A stretch of DNA of 64,000 nt from Salinibaculum rarum (GCF_030505615.1 NZ_CP129992.1:310001-374000); one strand, 5' to 3'. Shown: positions 51,517-60,395, counted from the stretch's first letter. Program-made: numbers and translations. The notes: generated from the letters alone by a model not told the origin.

Positions 51517-51985
51517 GCTGTACCGCGACTGTCCTGTTCATCACAACTGTTTCACCGGAGTAACTCTGGACGCGAACGACGAGACGTGCCCTGACGCCGT
51601 CGAGGGCGCCCTCTTTTACCACCGCATGGTCGCTAATCGGGACGCGGAGGCGCCCGTTCGACTGGACGAGTTTGTCGTTTTGCTTCCGGATGTTCAGGTC
51701 GGGGACCGTTACCTGATACAGCACTCGTGGTTGTCCCTCGACACTGGTCACGTCGATGACGAGGTCCGGAATCCGAACGTACGAGACGTTGGTCCCGAAG
51801 CGACCCTCAGTAACCCGAATCGAGTCCGCTGTCGGTTCGATGACAGTCACCGAAGCCGTTCCCTCGTCCAGCGACGGCCGTTCGGGGACCAGGTCGACAC
51901 CGCCGACTGGTCCCGAGAGGAGCATCCCAACGAGGATAACGGCGACGGCAATCAGGGGAACGGAAACAGAATCCTCACTCATCAT
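51509..51985 (-). CDS. Single-pass exported protein, unknown
   Basis: 158 residues. One N-terminal membrane segment (VPLIAVAVILVGMLLSG) and an exported beta-rich domain with NVSYVRIPDLVI and VMNRTV, the latter giving possible N-glycosylation sites. It overlaps the downstream membrane-protein gene by 8 bases and follows the 213-residue gene by 15 bases. No family recognised. Confidence 0.65.
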   Translation of the reverse strand: MMSEDSVSVPLIAVAVILVGMLLSGPVGGVDLVPERPSLDEGTASVTVIEPTADSIRVTEGRFGTNVSYVRIPDLVIDVTSVEGQPRVLYQVTVPDLNIRKQNDKLVQSNGRLRVPISDHAVVKEGALDGVRARLVVRVQSYSGETVVMNRTVAVQRG

Positions 51986-52000
51986 CAGCGACGGCGGGTT

Positions 52001-52642
52001 TCACAGTTCGACTCCATTATCTTCGTCGACAGCAGCGAGCAGGTCAGCAATAGTATCATCTGGATCTAGTCCCGTCGATTTCACGAGGTTCGTCAGACTC
52101 TTCGAGGGGTATCGGACGGGGACGTTCGACTCCATAAGAAGGATGCCAAGCACTTCCTCAACAGGGGTGTCGTTGTCGATTTGCTGGGCGTACCACAGGA
52201 TGAGACTCTCGAAGATCGTGACGACATCGTTGGAGGCCATCCGGCGCTGGCTAACCGAATCGTCAAAAATGGCCGTCACGTCGAACCCGTACCGGGACCC
52301 GCCGTTTTCGAAGCTCTGCCGAAGCCACTGGTGAACCTCCTCTCGCGTGATGTCGTCACTTGGTGCCGGTTGGCGGGAGGGCTGTGTTGTATTGGATTGT
52401 GGCTGAGGCTCGGACTGTTGGTTGGGTTCCGCGTCAGGCTGTGGCTGGTTTTGAGACGATGACTGATGTGCGTTGCTCGGGGTTTGCTGGTCGCGGACGT
52501 CGGGCGAGACGACGAATCGACCCTCGTCGAGTTTAGTGACGTGCTCGTCGTCAGCGATGTCGAGTTCTTCCGGAGAGAGAATCGGACCCTCCTCTGGATC
52601 ACCGCCGTTGTCCATGTCGACGTCGTCGGGCCCGTCGGACAT
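52001..52642 (-). CDS. Acidic cytoplasmic protein with disordered Gln/Pro linker, unknown
   Basis: 213 residues. An acidic N-terminus with SPEELDIADDEHVTKLDEGRFVVSP, a Gln/Pro/Ser/Asn-rich linker (52-95), and a globular C-terminal helical domain (about 98-210). Resembles a haloarchaeal uncharacterised family (DUF7500 type, from memory) seen near archaellin genes. It lies directly after the first archaellin gene on the same strand and leads the three-gene operon. Confidence 0.65.
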   Translation of the reverse strand: MSDGPDDVDMDNGGDPEEGPILSPEELDIADDEHVTKLDEGRFVVSPDVRDQQTPSNAHQSSSQNQPQPDAEPNQQSEPQPQSNTTQPSRQPAPSDDITREEVHQWLRQSFENGGSRYGFDVTAIFDDSVSQRRMASNDVVTIFESLILWYAQQIDNDTPVEEVLGILLMESNVPVRYPSKSLTNLVKSTGLDPDDTIADLLAAVDEDNGVEL

Positions 52643-52742
52643 ACGCTGTACTCTGTCGTAGAGCGGTATAATTCCGTCGGCGACGTCAGACGCGGTGCTG
52701 ACGCTGGTCGGTGTGATAAAAACGAAAAGCGAGAGAGGCGAT

Positions 52743-53357
52743 TTACGGAGCGAGAACGACAGCAGACGTGCCAGTCAGCGTGTCAGGCACACTAACTCGC
52801 ACTTCAGTCTCACCGCCAGCAGACGTCACAATGGTCATCGTGGCACTCTCACCGGCCTCTAGTGGTTCGAGATTAGGTGCGCTGCCTTGATTTAGATCGA
52901 TTCGAACAGAGACTTGGTCCGTATCAGCGTTCAGAACTGGGTCGCTACCCGAGCCAGTTGTGAGACTCCCGTCGTCATCACGGATAGGACTCGTAGTGAA
53001 TTCCGCACCACCGCTCTGATTGGTGAGAGTTTCGACACCGGATGAAGACACGTACTGGATTGTAGTATCGTTCAGGTCGATGTCACCCGATCCGGAAACT
53101 CGTTTCAGACTCATATTGATCGAAGTGACTTGACTACCAGACACGACACCAGTCACACTACCTGCGGTGGTGAGACGGTTGGTCGTCTGTTCAGCCGCTC
53201 CACTACCGGTCTGTTCTGCCGAACTCTGCAGGAAACCGGCCGTGTTAATCAGGACACCCGCGGCGATCGCGGCGACCAGAACCATCGCGATGAACACGAT
53301 GAGGGTCCCGATACCGACCTGGCCCTTTTCTCGTTTGTGTGGCATTTTGATTTGCAT
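52743..53357 (-). CDS. arlA: Archaellin (major filament protein), canonical
   Basis: 204 residues. The class III signal is HKREKG followed by [22 protein letters not shown], with cleavage expected after the glycine (prepilin/prearchaellin peptidase). The remainder is a beta domain with acidic surface and NxS/T sites (NMS, NDT, NQS). ATG 53357 and ATG 53345 are both possible starts. This archaellin follows a shared promoter region at 53385-53505. Confidence 0.93.
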   Translation of the reverse strand: MQIKMPHKREKGQVGIGTLIVFIAMVLVAAIAAGVLINTAGFLQSSAEQTGSGAAEQTTNRLTTAGSVTGVVSGSQVTSINMSLKRVSGSGDIDLNDTTIQYVSSSGVETLTNQSGGAEFTTSPIRDDDGSLTTGSGSDPVLNADTDQVSVRIDLNQGSAPNLEPLEAGESATMTIVTSAGGETEVRVSVPDTLTGTSAVVLAP

Positions 53358-53384
53358 TGTTATCTCGCCTGGGCAGTGTCTGCC

Positions 53385-53505
53385 GCAGACTTATTTGAAA
53401 TATCGTGGTTGGACCCTAATAAGGGTAGTCCCGTGATTATCGGCTGTGAAAACGGGTATAGAGGTGTTTGGCAGCATTTCAGCATGTGAAACGGCTATTT
53501 CAGCA
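53385..53505 (-). promoter_or_regulatory. Archaellin promoter with inverted and direct repeats
   Basis: On the minus strand TTCAAATAAG (about 53400-53390) is the TATA-like box before arlA. Upstream is the inverted repeat ACCCT/AGGGT (53413-53417, 53422-53426), and farther upstream a direct repeat of ATTTCAGCA (plus-strand 53476-53484 and 53497-53505) with 21-base spacing, equal to two helical turns. These are candidate sites for a motility regulator. Confidence 0.45.
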
Positions 53506-53583
53506 GTGATACTGTCCAGTAGAGATTTTCTAAAGGCAGAACCAAGGCGTTACTGTTTCGCCCCGGGGAATATCTGTGAGATG

Positions 53584-54150
53584 TCATAACCCGACGGTCG
53601 ACCGCCCACTCAGCGACCGTGGCACCTGCAGACGATAAACGAGTTCAGTGTTCGTGACGATGGTCAACGTCACGACATCACCCGGTTCGAGTGTCGAGTC
53701 GAACGTCTCCAGGTCGATAGTGAACGTCGCGCGGTCCGTCCCCGCGTCGAGGACTGGTTCCGGACTCCCGAAGGTGGTAATGTTGAACGACGGGCCGGTC
53801 GAGTCCTGTCCGGACCAGGTGAGTGTCTCCGCACCGCGGGGGCCAATCCACTGTATCGTGGCGGCCCGGAGGTCGGTAACCCCGCTGTCCGAGGATAGTT
53901 TCACGGTGACGTTGACCCGGTCGACGGTGCCACTGGAGACTTCACCCGAGACGGAGATAATTTCGAGGCGCCCCTCAAGTTGCTGGGAGACGCCCTCGCT
54001 CGTACTGGCACTTTCACTCTGGAGGAGGCCGGCGATGTCGAAAAACACGCCCGCGGCCATCGTCGCAACCAGGATTGCGGCGATGAGGATGATGAGCGTC
54101 CCGATGCCCGACTGGGCTCGGTTCGTGCGCGCGTGTTCTAGAAAGGTCAT
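53584..54150 (-). CDS. Second, diverged archaellin-like protein
   Basis: 188 residues. It starts MTFLEHARTNRAQ, then SGIGTLIILIAAILVATMAAG; the usual KGQ before GIG is replaced by RAQ, so the peptidase cleavage position differs. The beta domain shares the archaellin layout. It may be a minor filament, basal or cap protein, or a differentially expressed archaellin; sequence alone cannot decide. It lies 25 bases after the small membrane-protein gene, so may be co-transcribed with the regulator. Confidence 0.8.
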   Translation of the reverse strand: MTFLEHARTNRAQSGIGTLIILIAAILVATMAAGVFFDIAGLLQSESASTSEGVSQQLEGRLEIISVSGEVSSGTVDRVNVTVKLSSDSGVTDLRAATIQWIGPRGAETLTWSGQDSTGPSFNITTFGSPEPVLDAGTDRATFTIDLETFDSTLEPGDVVTLTIVTNTELVYRLQVPRSLSGRSTVGL

Positions 54151-54175
54151 AATCTGTCCATCGCGACCGCAGCCC

Positions 54176-54466
54176 TCACTCGTAGGTGACGAGACTGTAC
54201 ATCACAAACAGGAAGCCGAAGGTCGTAAAGCCACTGTTGACCAACAGTAGTGACTCGATGTACGATCCGTTGAAACCCAGCAAGAACGCACTAATCATCG
54301 TCGCGGCCGCGCCCGCGACAGCAAGAGAGAAGCCAATCGACAGGTGAAGCATCGCTTGGCGGTCCGTCTGAACGTACGCCCGTATTGCCATCCCAACCAT
54401 TGTCAAGCCGGCGACGACGAAGACCAGCGTCGACAACGCATAGAGGAGTTCGACTATGTTGGCCAC
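54176..54466 (-). CDS. Small membrane protein paired with a winged-helix regulator
   Basis: 96 residues from GTG 54466, chosen because TTTAAG on the minus strand (about 54498-54493) lies 27 bases upstream, giving a near-leaderless transcript; longer frames reach through the promoter. Three membrane helices. It resembles haloarchaeal DUF7521 proteins (from memory), which occur beside winged-helix genes. It may control the regulator from the membrane; this is a suggestion from pairing. Confidence 0.65.
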   Translation of the reverse strand: MANIVELLYALSTLVFVVAGLTMVGMAIRAYVQTDRQAMLHLSIGFSLAVAGAAATMISAFLLGFNGSYIESLLLVNSGFTTFGFLFVMYSLVTYE

Positions 54467-54575
54467 TACCGTCTTGTTACAGACACCCGCTCTTAAATCC
54501 ATCCACAAGAATATCGGCCTTGATAACGACGTGAAAGTAGTGATACGCTGGCAGACAGCAACCAAATTGGTGCTA

Positions 54576-54914
54576 CTACCCTTCTGAGAGGGTCCGCCAG
54601 GCCTTGTCGAGTTTGTTGGTCACTTCCGAGCGTTCGTCGACGTCGATTGTCAGTTCCTCGTCGTCGAACTCGACGCAGACCGCGTCGACGTTCCGACGAT
54701 ACACTTTGATACGCCGCCGGTCGTCCGAGAGAATGTTGTCGTGTAGCTCCAGCAGGTCGTGTTCTGTCAGCTCGTCGATTCGCCGGTAGCAGGTGGCAAT
54801 CGGAATCTCCAGTTCGTCACTCAGTTCCTGGGCCGAGCGGGGCTCGTCAGTCGCATCGAGAATCTCGGCGCTGTATTTGTTCCCCAGCGTCTGGAGTAAC
54901 TCCGCTGAAGCCAT
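54576..54914 (-). CDS. Winged-helix transcription regulator (ArsR-like)
   Basis: 112 residues. A typical winged helix (residues about 1-65): LLQTLGNKYSAEILDAT, SAQELSDELEIPIATCYRRIDEL; the C-terminal half is a beta/alpha extension. TTTTATGG on the minus strand (54949-54942), about 30 bases before the start, is the likely TATA box. Position beside two archaellin genes and the small membrane protein suggests that it sets archaellin expression, but the target is not shown. Confidence 0.8.
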   Translation of the reverse strand: MASAELLQTLGNKYSAEILDATDEPRSAQELSDELEIPIATCYRRIDELTEHDLLELHDNILSDDRRRIKVYRRNVDAVCVEFDDEELTIDVDERSEVTNKLDKAWRTLSEG

Positions 54915-55076
54915 CAGTTATCAAATTATGTACCACCTGAACCATAAAACTACCGTGTGCTGAACCGGATTCTCACGACTGATTTTGGACTTAGCAGCCG
55001 ATAGAGTTGTTTGCCAAATTTCTGGACTTGCAGAGCCCAAGACACTCGTTTTCGTTCGTTATAATCGGGCCGAGAG

Positions 55077-55802
55077 CTAGATTGGCGACTCTTCTTCGCT
55101 CATCATCGAGAACGCGCTGGCGTTCTGGTGGACTGTGATACCACCCTGAGAGATTTCCATCGGGAAAATGTCAGTATCGATGTTTTGCTTGCGCATTTTC
55201 GCAACCCAGACGTACCGGTTGACACCGGAATCGGTCGGCGTCTGTATCAGGAAGATGTTGCCATCGGTGAGGAAATTCTCCAGACCAATATCGGTATCAG
55301 GGAAGACAGTCCCCTGTTCGTTCGTCATCAGCGTCGTGAGATTGTTCGCCCGCAGGATGTCGGTGAACTTCAGCAGGTACGTCCGTTTCTCGCGCTCGTC
55401 GTCGAAGAACAGCTGGAACATCGTCAGCGAATCCAGCACGAGCCGTTCGTACTTGTCGTCGTCGAGGTCGTCGAGCAGTATCTCGAGTGCATCGCTGAAA
55501 TCGTTCTCCCGGAGGAGCACCTGCTTGTCGTAGACCTTGATCTGACCCTCGTCGACGTACTGGTCCCAGTTCTCGAAGCCGATTGACGCCGCGGCCTCCG
55601 AGAGGTCTTGCTCGTTTTCCTCGAAGGAGAGGTAGATTCCCCGTTCGTCGAACTTCTCGACGCCGTTGTAGATGTATTGGAGTCCGAGCAGGCTCTTCCC
55701 GGCGCCCGGATTCCCGCTTATCAGCGTCGTCGAGTTCCGCACGATGCCACCGTTGAGTATGTCGTCAAGCCCGTCGATTCCGGTCTTAGTCAGTTCTATC
55801 AT
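55077..55802 (-). CDS. KaiC-like (RadA-superfamily) ATPase in the taxis region
   Basis: 241 residues, a single KaiC domain. Walker A is GNPGAGKS (30-37); an ERLVLDSLTMF segment serves as Walker B. Residue Glu72-73 (FEENEQ) is the putative catalytic pair. Single-domain KaiC-like proteins in archaea are related to ArlH and to signal-transduction ATPases. It lies 62 bases after cheW on the same strand and is probably co-transcribed with it. Function unknown. Confidence 0.85.
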   Translation of the reverse strand: MIELTKTGIDGLDDILNGGIVRNSTTLISGNPGAGKSLLGLQYIYNGVEKFDERGIYLSFEENEQDLSEAAASIGFENWDQYVDEGQIKVYDKQVLLRENDFSDALEILLDDLDDDKYERLVLDSLTMFQLFFDDEREKRTYLLKFTDILRANNLTTLMTNEQGTVFPDTDIGLENFLTDGNIFLIQTPTDSGVNRYVWVAKMRKQNIDTDIFPMEISQGGITVHQNASAFSMMSEEESPI

Positions 55803-55864
55803 AGTTCGTGCTGAGAAGGTGAGTTACAAGGTGATGCGAGGGGCGCCACGTTGGTCGCGGTCAT

Positions 55865-56302
55865 CTACGCTGACCCGTGAACGTGTGTGGGGTCGACCCA
55901 GATGACGAAGTCGCCGTCGCCGCGCTTGACGACACCGTGGATGGAATCGTCGTCTTTGGCCGGCGAGGTGTCGACATCCGCCTCGTCTATCTGGACGACC
56001 TGGTCGACTTCGTCGACGAGCCAGCCGGCAGCGCCCTGGTCTTCGACGATGTCAGGGTCGTAGACGATGATGCGCTGTTCGGCGCCCTCTTCGGCGATGT
56101 TGAAGACGACTTTCGGATTGATGATAGAGGTCGTCCGTCCACGGAGGTCCATTACGCCCTCGACGTGTGGCGGGGAGTTTGGCACCTTCGTGAGGTCGCC
56201 GACGTCGACGATTTCGGTCACGTAGTCGATGCTCACACAGTACGTCTCGTCACCGAGTTCGAACTCGAGTACCTGCCCACTCGTGGATGCTGTGGTTGAC
56301 AT
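55865..56302 (-). CDS. cheW: Chemotaxis coupling protein CheW
   Basis: 145 residues from ATG 56302. The CheW fold is clear: LEFELGDETYCVSIDYVTEIV, then NSPPHVEGVMDLRGRTTSIINP, GWLVDEVDQVVQI. It links receptors to CheA. The longer frame to 56401 crosses the promoter region. Divergent from cheB. Confidence 0.95.
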   Translation of the reverse strand: MSTTASTSGQVLEFELGDETYCVSIDYVTEIVDVGDLTKVPNSPPHVEGVMDLRGRTTSIINPKVVFNIAEEGAEQRIIVYDPDIVEDQGAAGWLVDEVDQVVQIDEADVDTSPAKDDDSIHGVVKRGDGDFVIWVDPTHVHGSA

Positions 56303-56325
56303 GGTTGCACTGAAATCGGGAACGG

Positions 56326-56428
56326 GTCCCGGGACTGCACCGTCCGCCGTTAGTCGATGAGAACCAGTAAAGGAACTTAAATCTGCCTTCCGGACTATCA
56401 CATTTGATTACGGAGGCGGTGTATTTAT
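56326..56428. promoter_or_regulatory. Divergent promoter region of cheW and cheB
   Basis: On the minus strand GATTTAAGT (about 56385-56377) is a candidate TATA box for cheW. On the plus strand GTATTTATGC (56420-56429) is one for cheB; because it covers the in-frame ATG 56427, translation must start downstream at 56505. The palindrome GTCCCGGGAC (56326-56335) lies in the cheW leader. Confidence 0.45.
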
Positions 56429-56474
56429 GCGGGACGTAACCGGAGTTCGGTATGAGAATGGAGAGGAGTCTATA

Positions 56475-56490
56475 CCCGTGCTCACACGGG
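56475..56490 (+). promoter_or_regulatory. Leader hairpin before the cheB ribosome site
   Basis: CCCGTG-CTCA-CACGGG forms a perfect 6-bp stem with 4-base loop in the cheB leader, followed by AGGTGAG and ATG at 56505. It could set translation efficiency of the cheBAR operon. Confidence 0.5.
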
Positions 56491-56504
56491 CAGGTGAGTG
56501 CGTG

Positions 56505-57560
56505 ATGTCGGGAGTTCGACCCCGCGCAGTCGTCGCCGACGATTCGCATTTCATGCGGAGTGTCATCTCCGATATCCTCGAGGACGGCGGTATCGAGGTT
56601 GTCGGACAGGCCAAAAACGGCCGCGACGCCGTCCAGACCGTCGCCGACCTCGACCCGGACGTCGTGACGATGGACGTCGAGATGCCGGAGATGAACGGTA
56701 TCGAGGCCGTCGAGCGCATCATGTCGGAGAACCCGACGCCCGTACTGATGCTCTCTGCCCACACCGACGAGAACGCCGACGTCACCTTCGAAGCCCTCGA
56801 TAAGGGCGCTGTCGACTTCTTTACGAAACCCGGGGGTGAGGTGTCGATGGAGATGTCACGGCTGGAAGACCAGCTCGTCGAGATGGTCACCTCCGTCGCG
56901 GAGGTCGACGCGGGAGCCACGTCAAGTTCGACGCGTCGGACCCGGACGTCGGCCCCGTCGACGCGGACGTACGTCGAGAACCCGACGCTCGTCATCGGCT
57001 CTTCGACGGGCGGCCCGAAGATGGTCGAGCGCGTCCTCTCGGAACTCCCGCTGGAGGCGGACTTTCGGATTCTCATCGTCCAGCACATGCCAAACGGGTT
57101 CACCGACCGGTTCGCGAAACGCATCGACGCCCGGAGCGACTACGACGTGTGGGAGGCCGAGCACGGCGACCGCATCGGTGGCGGCGAAGCGCTGGTCGCG
57201 CCCGGCGGCAAGCACATGATCGTCTCGAACTACCGGAGCGGTCGGCTCAGAGTGAAACTGACCGAGGACCCGCCGGTAAACAGCGTTCGGCCCGCCGTCG
57301 ACATGACGATGAACAGTGCCGCAGAGGTCATCACCGACCCGCTGTTCGGTGTCATCCTCACCGGCATGGGCGAGGACGGCGCCGCCGGCATCAAGGCCAT
57401 CAAGGCCGTCGGCGGCCGGACGATTGCACAGGACGAAGAGACATCCGCTGTCTTCGGGATGCCAAAGCGTGCCATCGAGACAGGCTATGTCGACGACATA
57501 CTTCCGATAGACGAGATTCCGAACGGGATTTTGAACATTGCGAAAGCAGAGGTGAACTAA
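56505..57560 (+). CDS. cheB: Receptor methylesterase CheB
   Basis: 351 residues from ATG 56505. The receiver domain has phosphoacceptor Asp57 (VVTMDVEMP). The esterase domain (about 155 onward) carries the serine in IGSSTGGP, histidine in IVQHMPNG and aspartate in GMGEDGAAG. It removes methyl groups from receptors in balance with CheR. First of the cheB-cheA-cheR operon; the next ATG follows its stop by one base. Confidence 0.97.
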   Translation: MSGVRPRAVVADDSHFMRSVISDILEDGGIEVVGQAKNGRDAVQTVADLDPDVVTMDVEMPEMNGIEAVERIMSENPTPVLMLSAHTDENADVTFEALDKGAVDFFTKPGGEVSMEMSRLEDQLVEMVTSVAEVDAGATSSSTRRTRTSAPSTRTYVENPTLVIGSSTGGPKMVERVLSELPLEADFRILIVQHMPNGFTDRFAKRIDARSDYDVWEAEHGDRIGGGEALVAPGGKHMIVSNYRSGRLRVKLTEDPPVNSVRPAVDMTMNSAAEVITDPLFGVILTGMGEDGAAGIKAIKAVGGRTIAQDEETSAVFGMPKRAIETGYVDDILPIDEIPNGILNIAKAEVN

Positions 57561-57561
57561 C

Positions 57562-59589
57562 ATGGACGACCAGTATCTCGACGCATTCATCCGTGAGAGC
57601 GAGGAGGAGATTACGAAACTGAACAATTCGCTGCTGGATCTGGAATCCGACCCGAACGACCAGGAGGCGATGGACCAGATTTTCCGGACAGCGCACACGC
57701 TGAAGGGGAACTTCGGCGCGATGGGGTTCGAGGCAGCCTCGCATCTCGCCCACGCGATGGAGGACCTGCTCGACGAGATGCGCCAGGGCGAGATGGAGGT
57801 CACGCCCGACGTGATGGATCTTATCTTCGCCGGCGTCGACCAGATAGAGGTCATCGTCGGCGAAATCGAAGAGCACGGCGAACCCCAGACCGGAACCGAC
57901 GAGATGGTCACACAGCTCCGGGCAGTCCTCGAAGAGGGCGTCGAAGTCGCCGGTGACGGGACTGCGACAGAGAGCTCAGGCGACAACAGTGGGAGCGACT
58001 CGTCAGGTGGCAGTTCCAGTGTCGGACTCGACGAGGTCGACATCGACCTCGACGACGTCGAGGACAAGGTCGTCCACGTAGAGGTCGACGTCGGCGAGAC
58101 CGACATGCCGGGCGTGGACGCCATGTTCGCCATGGAGGGTATCGAGGAGCTGTTCGACATCCTCGATAGCAACCCCACTCGAGCGGACATCGAGGACGGC
58201 GACTACGACGAGACGTTCGGCCTCTTCATCGACGCCGACGACCTCGGGCGGGTGGACGCGGAGATGGACTCCGTCGGGAAAGTAGAGACGGCGACGGTCA
58301 CGGACGTAACCGACGAAATCCAGGACAGCGGAGCGTCGTCCGACGCTGACACAACCAGTGGAGCCGACAGTGGCACCAGCAGCGACGGGGAGAGTGACCA
58401 CTCCGTCGACGAAATCAAGTCCGTTCGGGTCGACGTCGACCAGCTCGACGACTTGCACGGACTGGTCGAGCAACTGGTCACGAGCCGCATCAAGCTCCGG
58501 CGGGCCGTCGAAAAGGACGACCTCGATTCGGCTGGTGAGACGCTCAACGAACTGGACAAGATTACCGCGAACCTCCAGAACACCGTCATGGACATGCGTC
58601 TCATCCCGCTGAAGAAGGTCGTCGGGAAGTTCCCCCGGATGGTGCGGGACCTCTCGCGGGAACTGGGCAAGGAGGTCAACTTCGAAATCGAGGGCGAGGA
58701 CATCGAACTCGACCGGACCATCCTGACGGAGATTTCCGACCCGCTGATGCACATCATCCGGAACTCGCTTGACCACGGCGTCGAGCCACCGGAAGAACGT
58801 GAGCAAAAGGGCAAGCCCCGCGAGGGGCAGGTAACGTTGCGCGCGTCCCGCGAGCGCGACCACGTCATCATCCAGGTCGTCGACGACGGGGCCGGCCTGG
58901 ACGTCGAGGGAATCAGAGAGAAGGCAATCGAGAAAGACGTGCGTTCCCCCGAGGAGTTGGAGACGATGGACGACTCCGCCATCTACGACCTCGTCTTCCA
59001 CCCGGGCTTTTCGACGGCCGACGAGGTGACAGACACCAGCGGCCGCGGGGTCGGGATGGACGTCGTCCACGACACCGTCACGCAACTCGATGGCTCGGTC
59101 GACGTGGATTCGACGCCGGGCGAGGGGACGACGGTGTCGCTTCGGCTCCCGGTGACGATGGCCATCGTCAAGGTCCTGTTCGTCGAGGTGGGCGACGAGG
59201 AGTACGGCATCCCCATCAAGAACGTCGACGAGATTACCCGGACCGACGACATGAAGAAGATAAACAACCAGGAAGTCATCAAACACAACGGCGAAATCTA
59301 CCCGGTCATCGACCTCGGTGAGGCGTTCAACGTCCCCGGCCGGGCGACAGCCACCGACGGCGGCGAGGGTACCGAACTCGAAGAGGTCGAAGACGCCGGC
59401 GGCGGGATGCTCGTTCGCATCCGCGAGTCCGAGCGACAGGTCGCGCTGAAGTGCGATTCGGTCAACGCCCAGGAAGAGGTGGTGGTGAAACCACTCGAAG
59501 GGATACTCAGCGGCACGCCCGGCCTCTCCGGGACCGCGGTGCTTGGCGACGGGAACATCGTCCACATCCTCGACGTGGTGACACTATGA
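57562..59589 (+). CDS. cheA: Chemotaxis sensor histidine kinase CheA
   Basis: 675 residues. Hpt domain with His45 (TAHTLKGNFGAMG), an acidic serine-rich linker and P2 region (130-280), dimerisation domain, ATPase with N box (NSLDHGVEPPEER), G1 (DDGAGLD) and G2 (GRGVGMDVV), and a CheW-like end. It passes phosphate from receptors to CheY and CheB. The stop overlaps the cheR start by 4 bases. Confidence 0.97.
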   Translation: MDDQYLDAFIRESEEEITKLNNSLLDLESDPNDQEAMDQIFRTAHTLKGNFGAMGFEAASHLAHAMEDLLDEMRQGEMEVTPDVMDLIFAGVDQIEVIVGEIEEHGEPQTGTDEMVTQLRAVLEEGVEVAGDGTATESSGDNSGSDSSGGSSSVGLDEVDIDLDDVEDKVVHVEVDVGETDMPGVDAMFAMEGIEELFDILDSNPTRADIEDGDYDETFGLFIDADDLGRVDAEMDSVGKVETATVTDVTDEIQDSGASSDADTTSGADSGTSSDGESDHSVDEIKSVRVDVDQLDDLHGLVEQLVTSRIKLRRAVEKDDLDSAGETLNELDKITANLQNTVMDMRLIPLKKVVGKFPRMVRDLSRELGKEVNFEIEGEDIELDRTILTEISDPLMHIIRNSLDHGVEPPEEREQKGKPREGQVTLRASRERDHVIIQVVDDGAGLDVEGIREKAIEKDVRSPEELETMDDSAIYDLVFHPGFSTADEVTDTSGRGVGMDVVHDTVTQLDGSVDVDSTPGEGTTVSLRLPVTMAIVKVLFVEVGDEEYGIPIKNVDEITRTDDMKKINNQEVIKHNGEIYPVIDLGEAFNVPGRATATDGGEGTELEEVEDAGGGMLVRIRESERQVALKCDSVNAQEEVVVKPLEGILSGTPGLSGTAVLGDGNIVHILDVVTL

Positions 59590-60395
59590 GTCGGCAAGAG
59601 GACCGCGCGTTCACGGACCTCCTCGACTTTGTCGAGTCGAACATGGACTTCGAGACGGGGTTTTACAACGACGCCTACCTCGACCGCCGTATCACCGCCC
59701 GGATGCGCCGGACAGACGTCGACGACTACCGGTCGTACAAGCGCCTCCTCGAAGGTGACGACGACGAACAGGAGGCGCTGCTCGACTCCCTGTCTATCAA
59801 CGTCACCGGGTTCTTCCGCAACCCGGAGGCCTGGGAGAAGTTACGACTGGTGTTGCGCGAGTTGACCGACAACAACCGCCGGGTTCGCATCTGGTCGGCA
59901 CCGGCCGCCGACGGCCGCGAACCGTACTCGATTGCGATGCTCGCGATGGACGACGACGAGATTACCGACCGGCGAATAGAGATTACCGGGACGGACATCA
60001 ATCTGGACATCCTCGAAGAGGCACGAAAGGGCGTCTACGAGACGTCTCAGACGACAGATATTGCCGAGGAACTGGCACCGCTTGATGACTACTCGAAGTA
60101 CATCGACCAGGACGGCGACCAGTTTTCGGTGCGTGACACGGTCAAAGAGAAGGTCACCTTCGAGCAACACGACCTGATTCGGGGCGACCCAAAGCGGGAC
60201 TTCGACCTCGTGCTCTGTCGGAACCTGCTCATCTACATCGACGCCGAGTACAAGACCCCGATTTTCCGGACGATTCGGGGCTCTCTGCGCGACGGTGGCT
60301 ATCTGATGATCGGGATGACCGAGACGCTGCCCGCGGACTGTCGGGACAGTTTCGACCCGGTGTACAAACAACAGCGCATCTACCAGCGCAGCTGA
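59586..60395 (+). CDS. cheR: Receptor methyltransferase CheR
   Basis: 269 residues from ATG 59586 in the cheA overlap. N-terminal helical domain with DYRSYKRLLEGDDDEQEALLDSL, then ITGTDINLDILEEARKG for the SAM-binding site and LCRNLLIYID. The usual SAGCATGEE loop reads WSAPAADGREPYSIAM, a moderate change at the cofactor loop. It methylates receptor glutamates. Confidence 0.94.
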   Translation: MSRQEDRAFTDLLDFVESNMDFETGFYNDAYLDRRITARMRRTDVDDYRSYKRLLEGDDDEQEALLDSLSINVTGFFRNPEAWEKLRLVLRELTDNNRRVRIWSAPAADGREPYSIAMLAMDDDEITDRRIEITGTDINLDILEEARKGVYETSQTTDIAEELAPLDDYSKYIDQDGDQFSVRDTVKEKVTFEQHDLIRGDPKRDFDLVLCRNLLIYIDAEYKTPIFRTIRGSLRDGGYLMIGMTETLPADCRDSFDPVYKQQRIYQRS

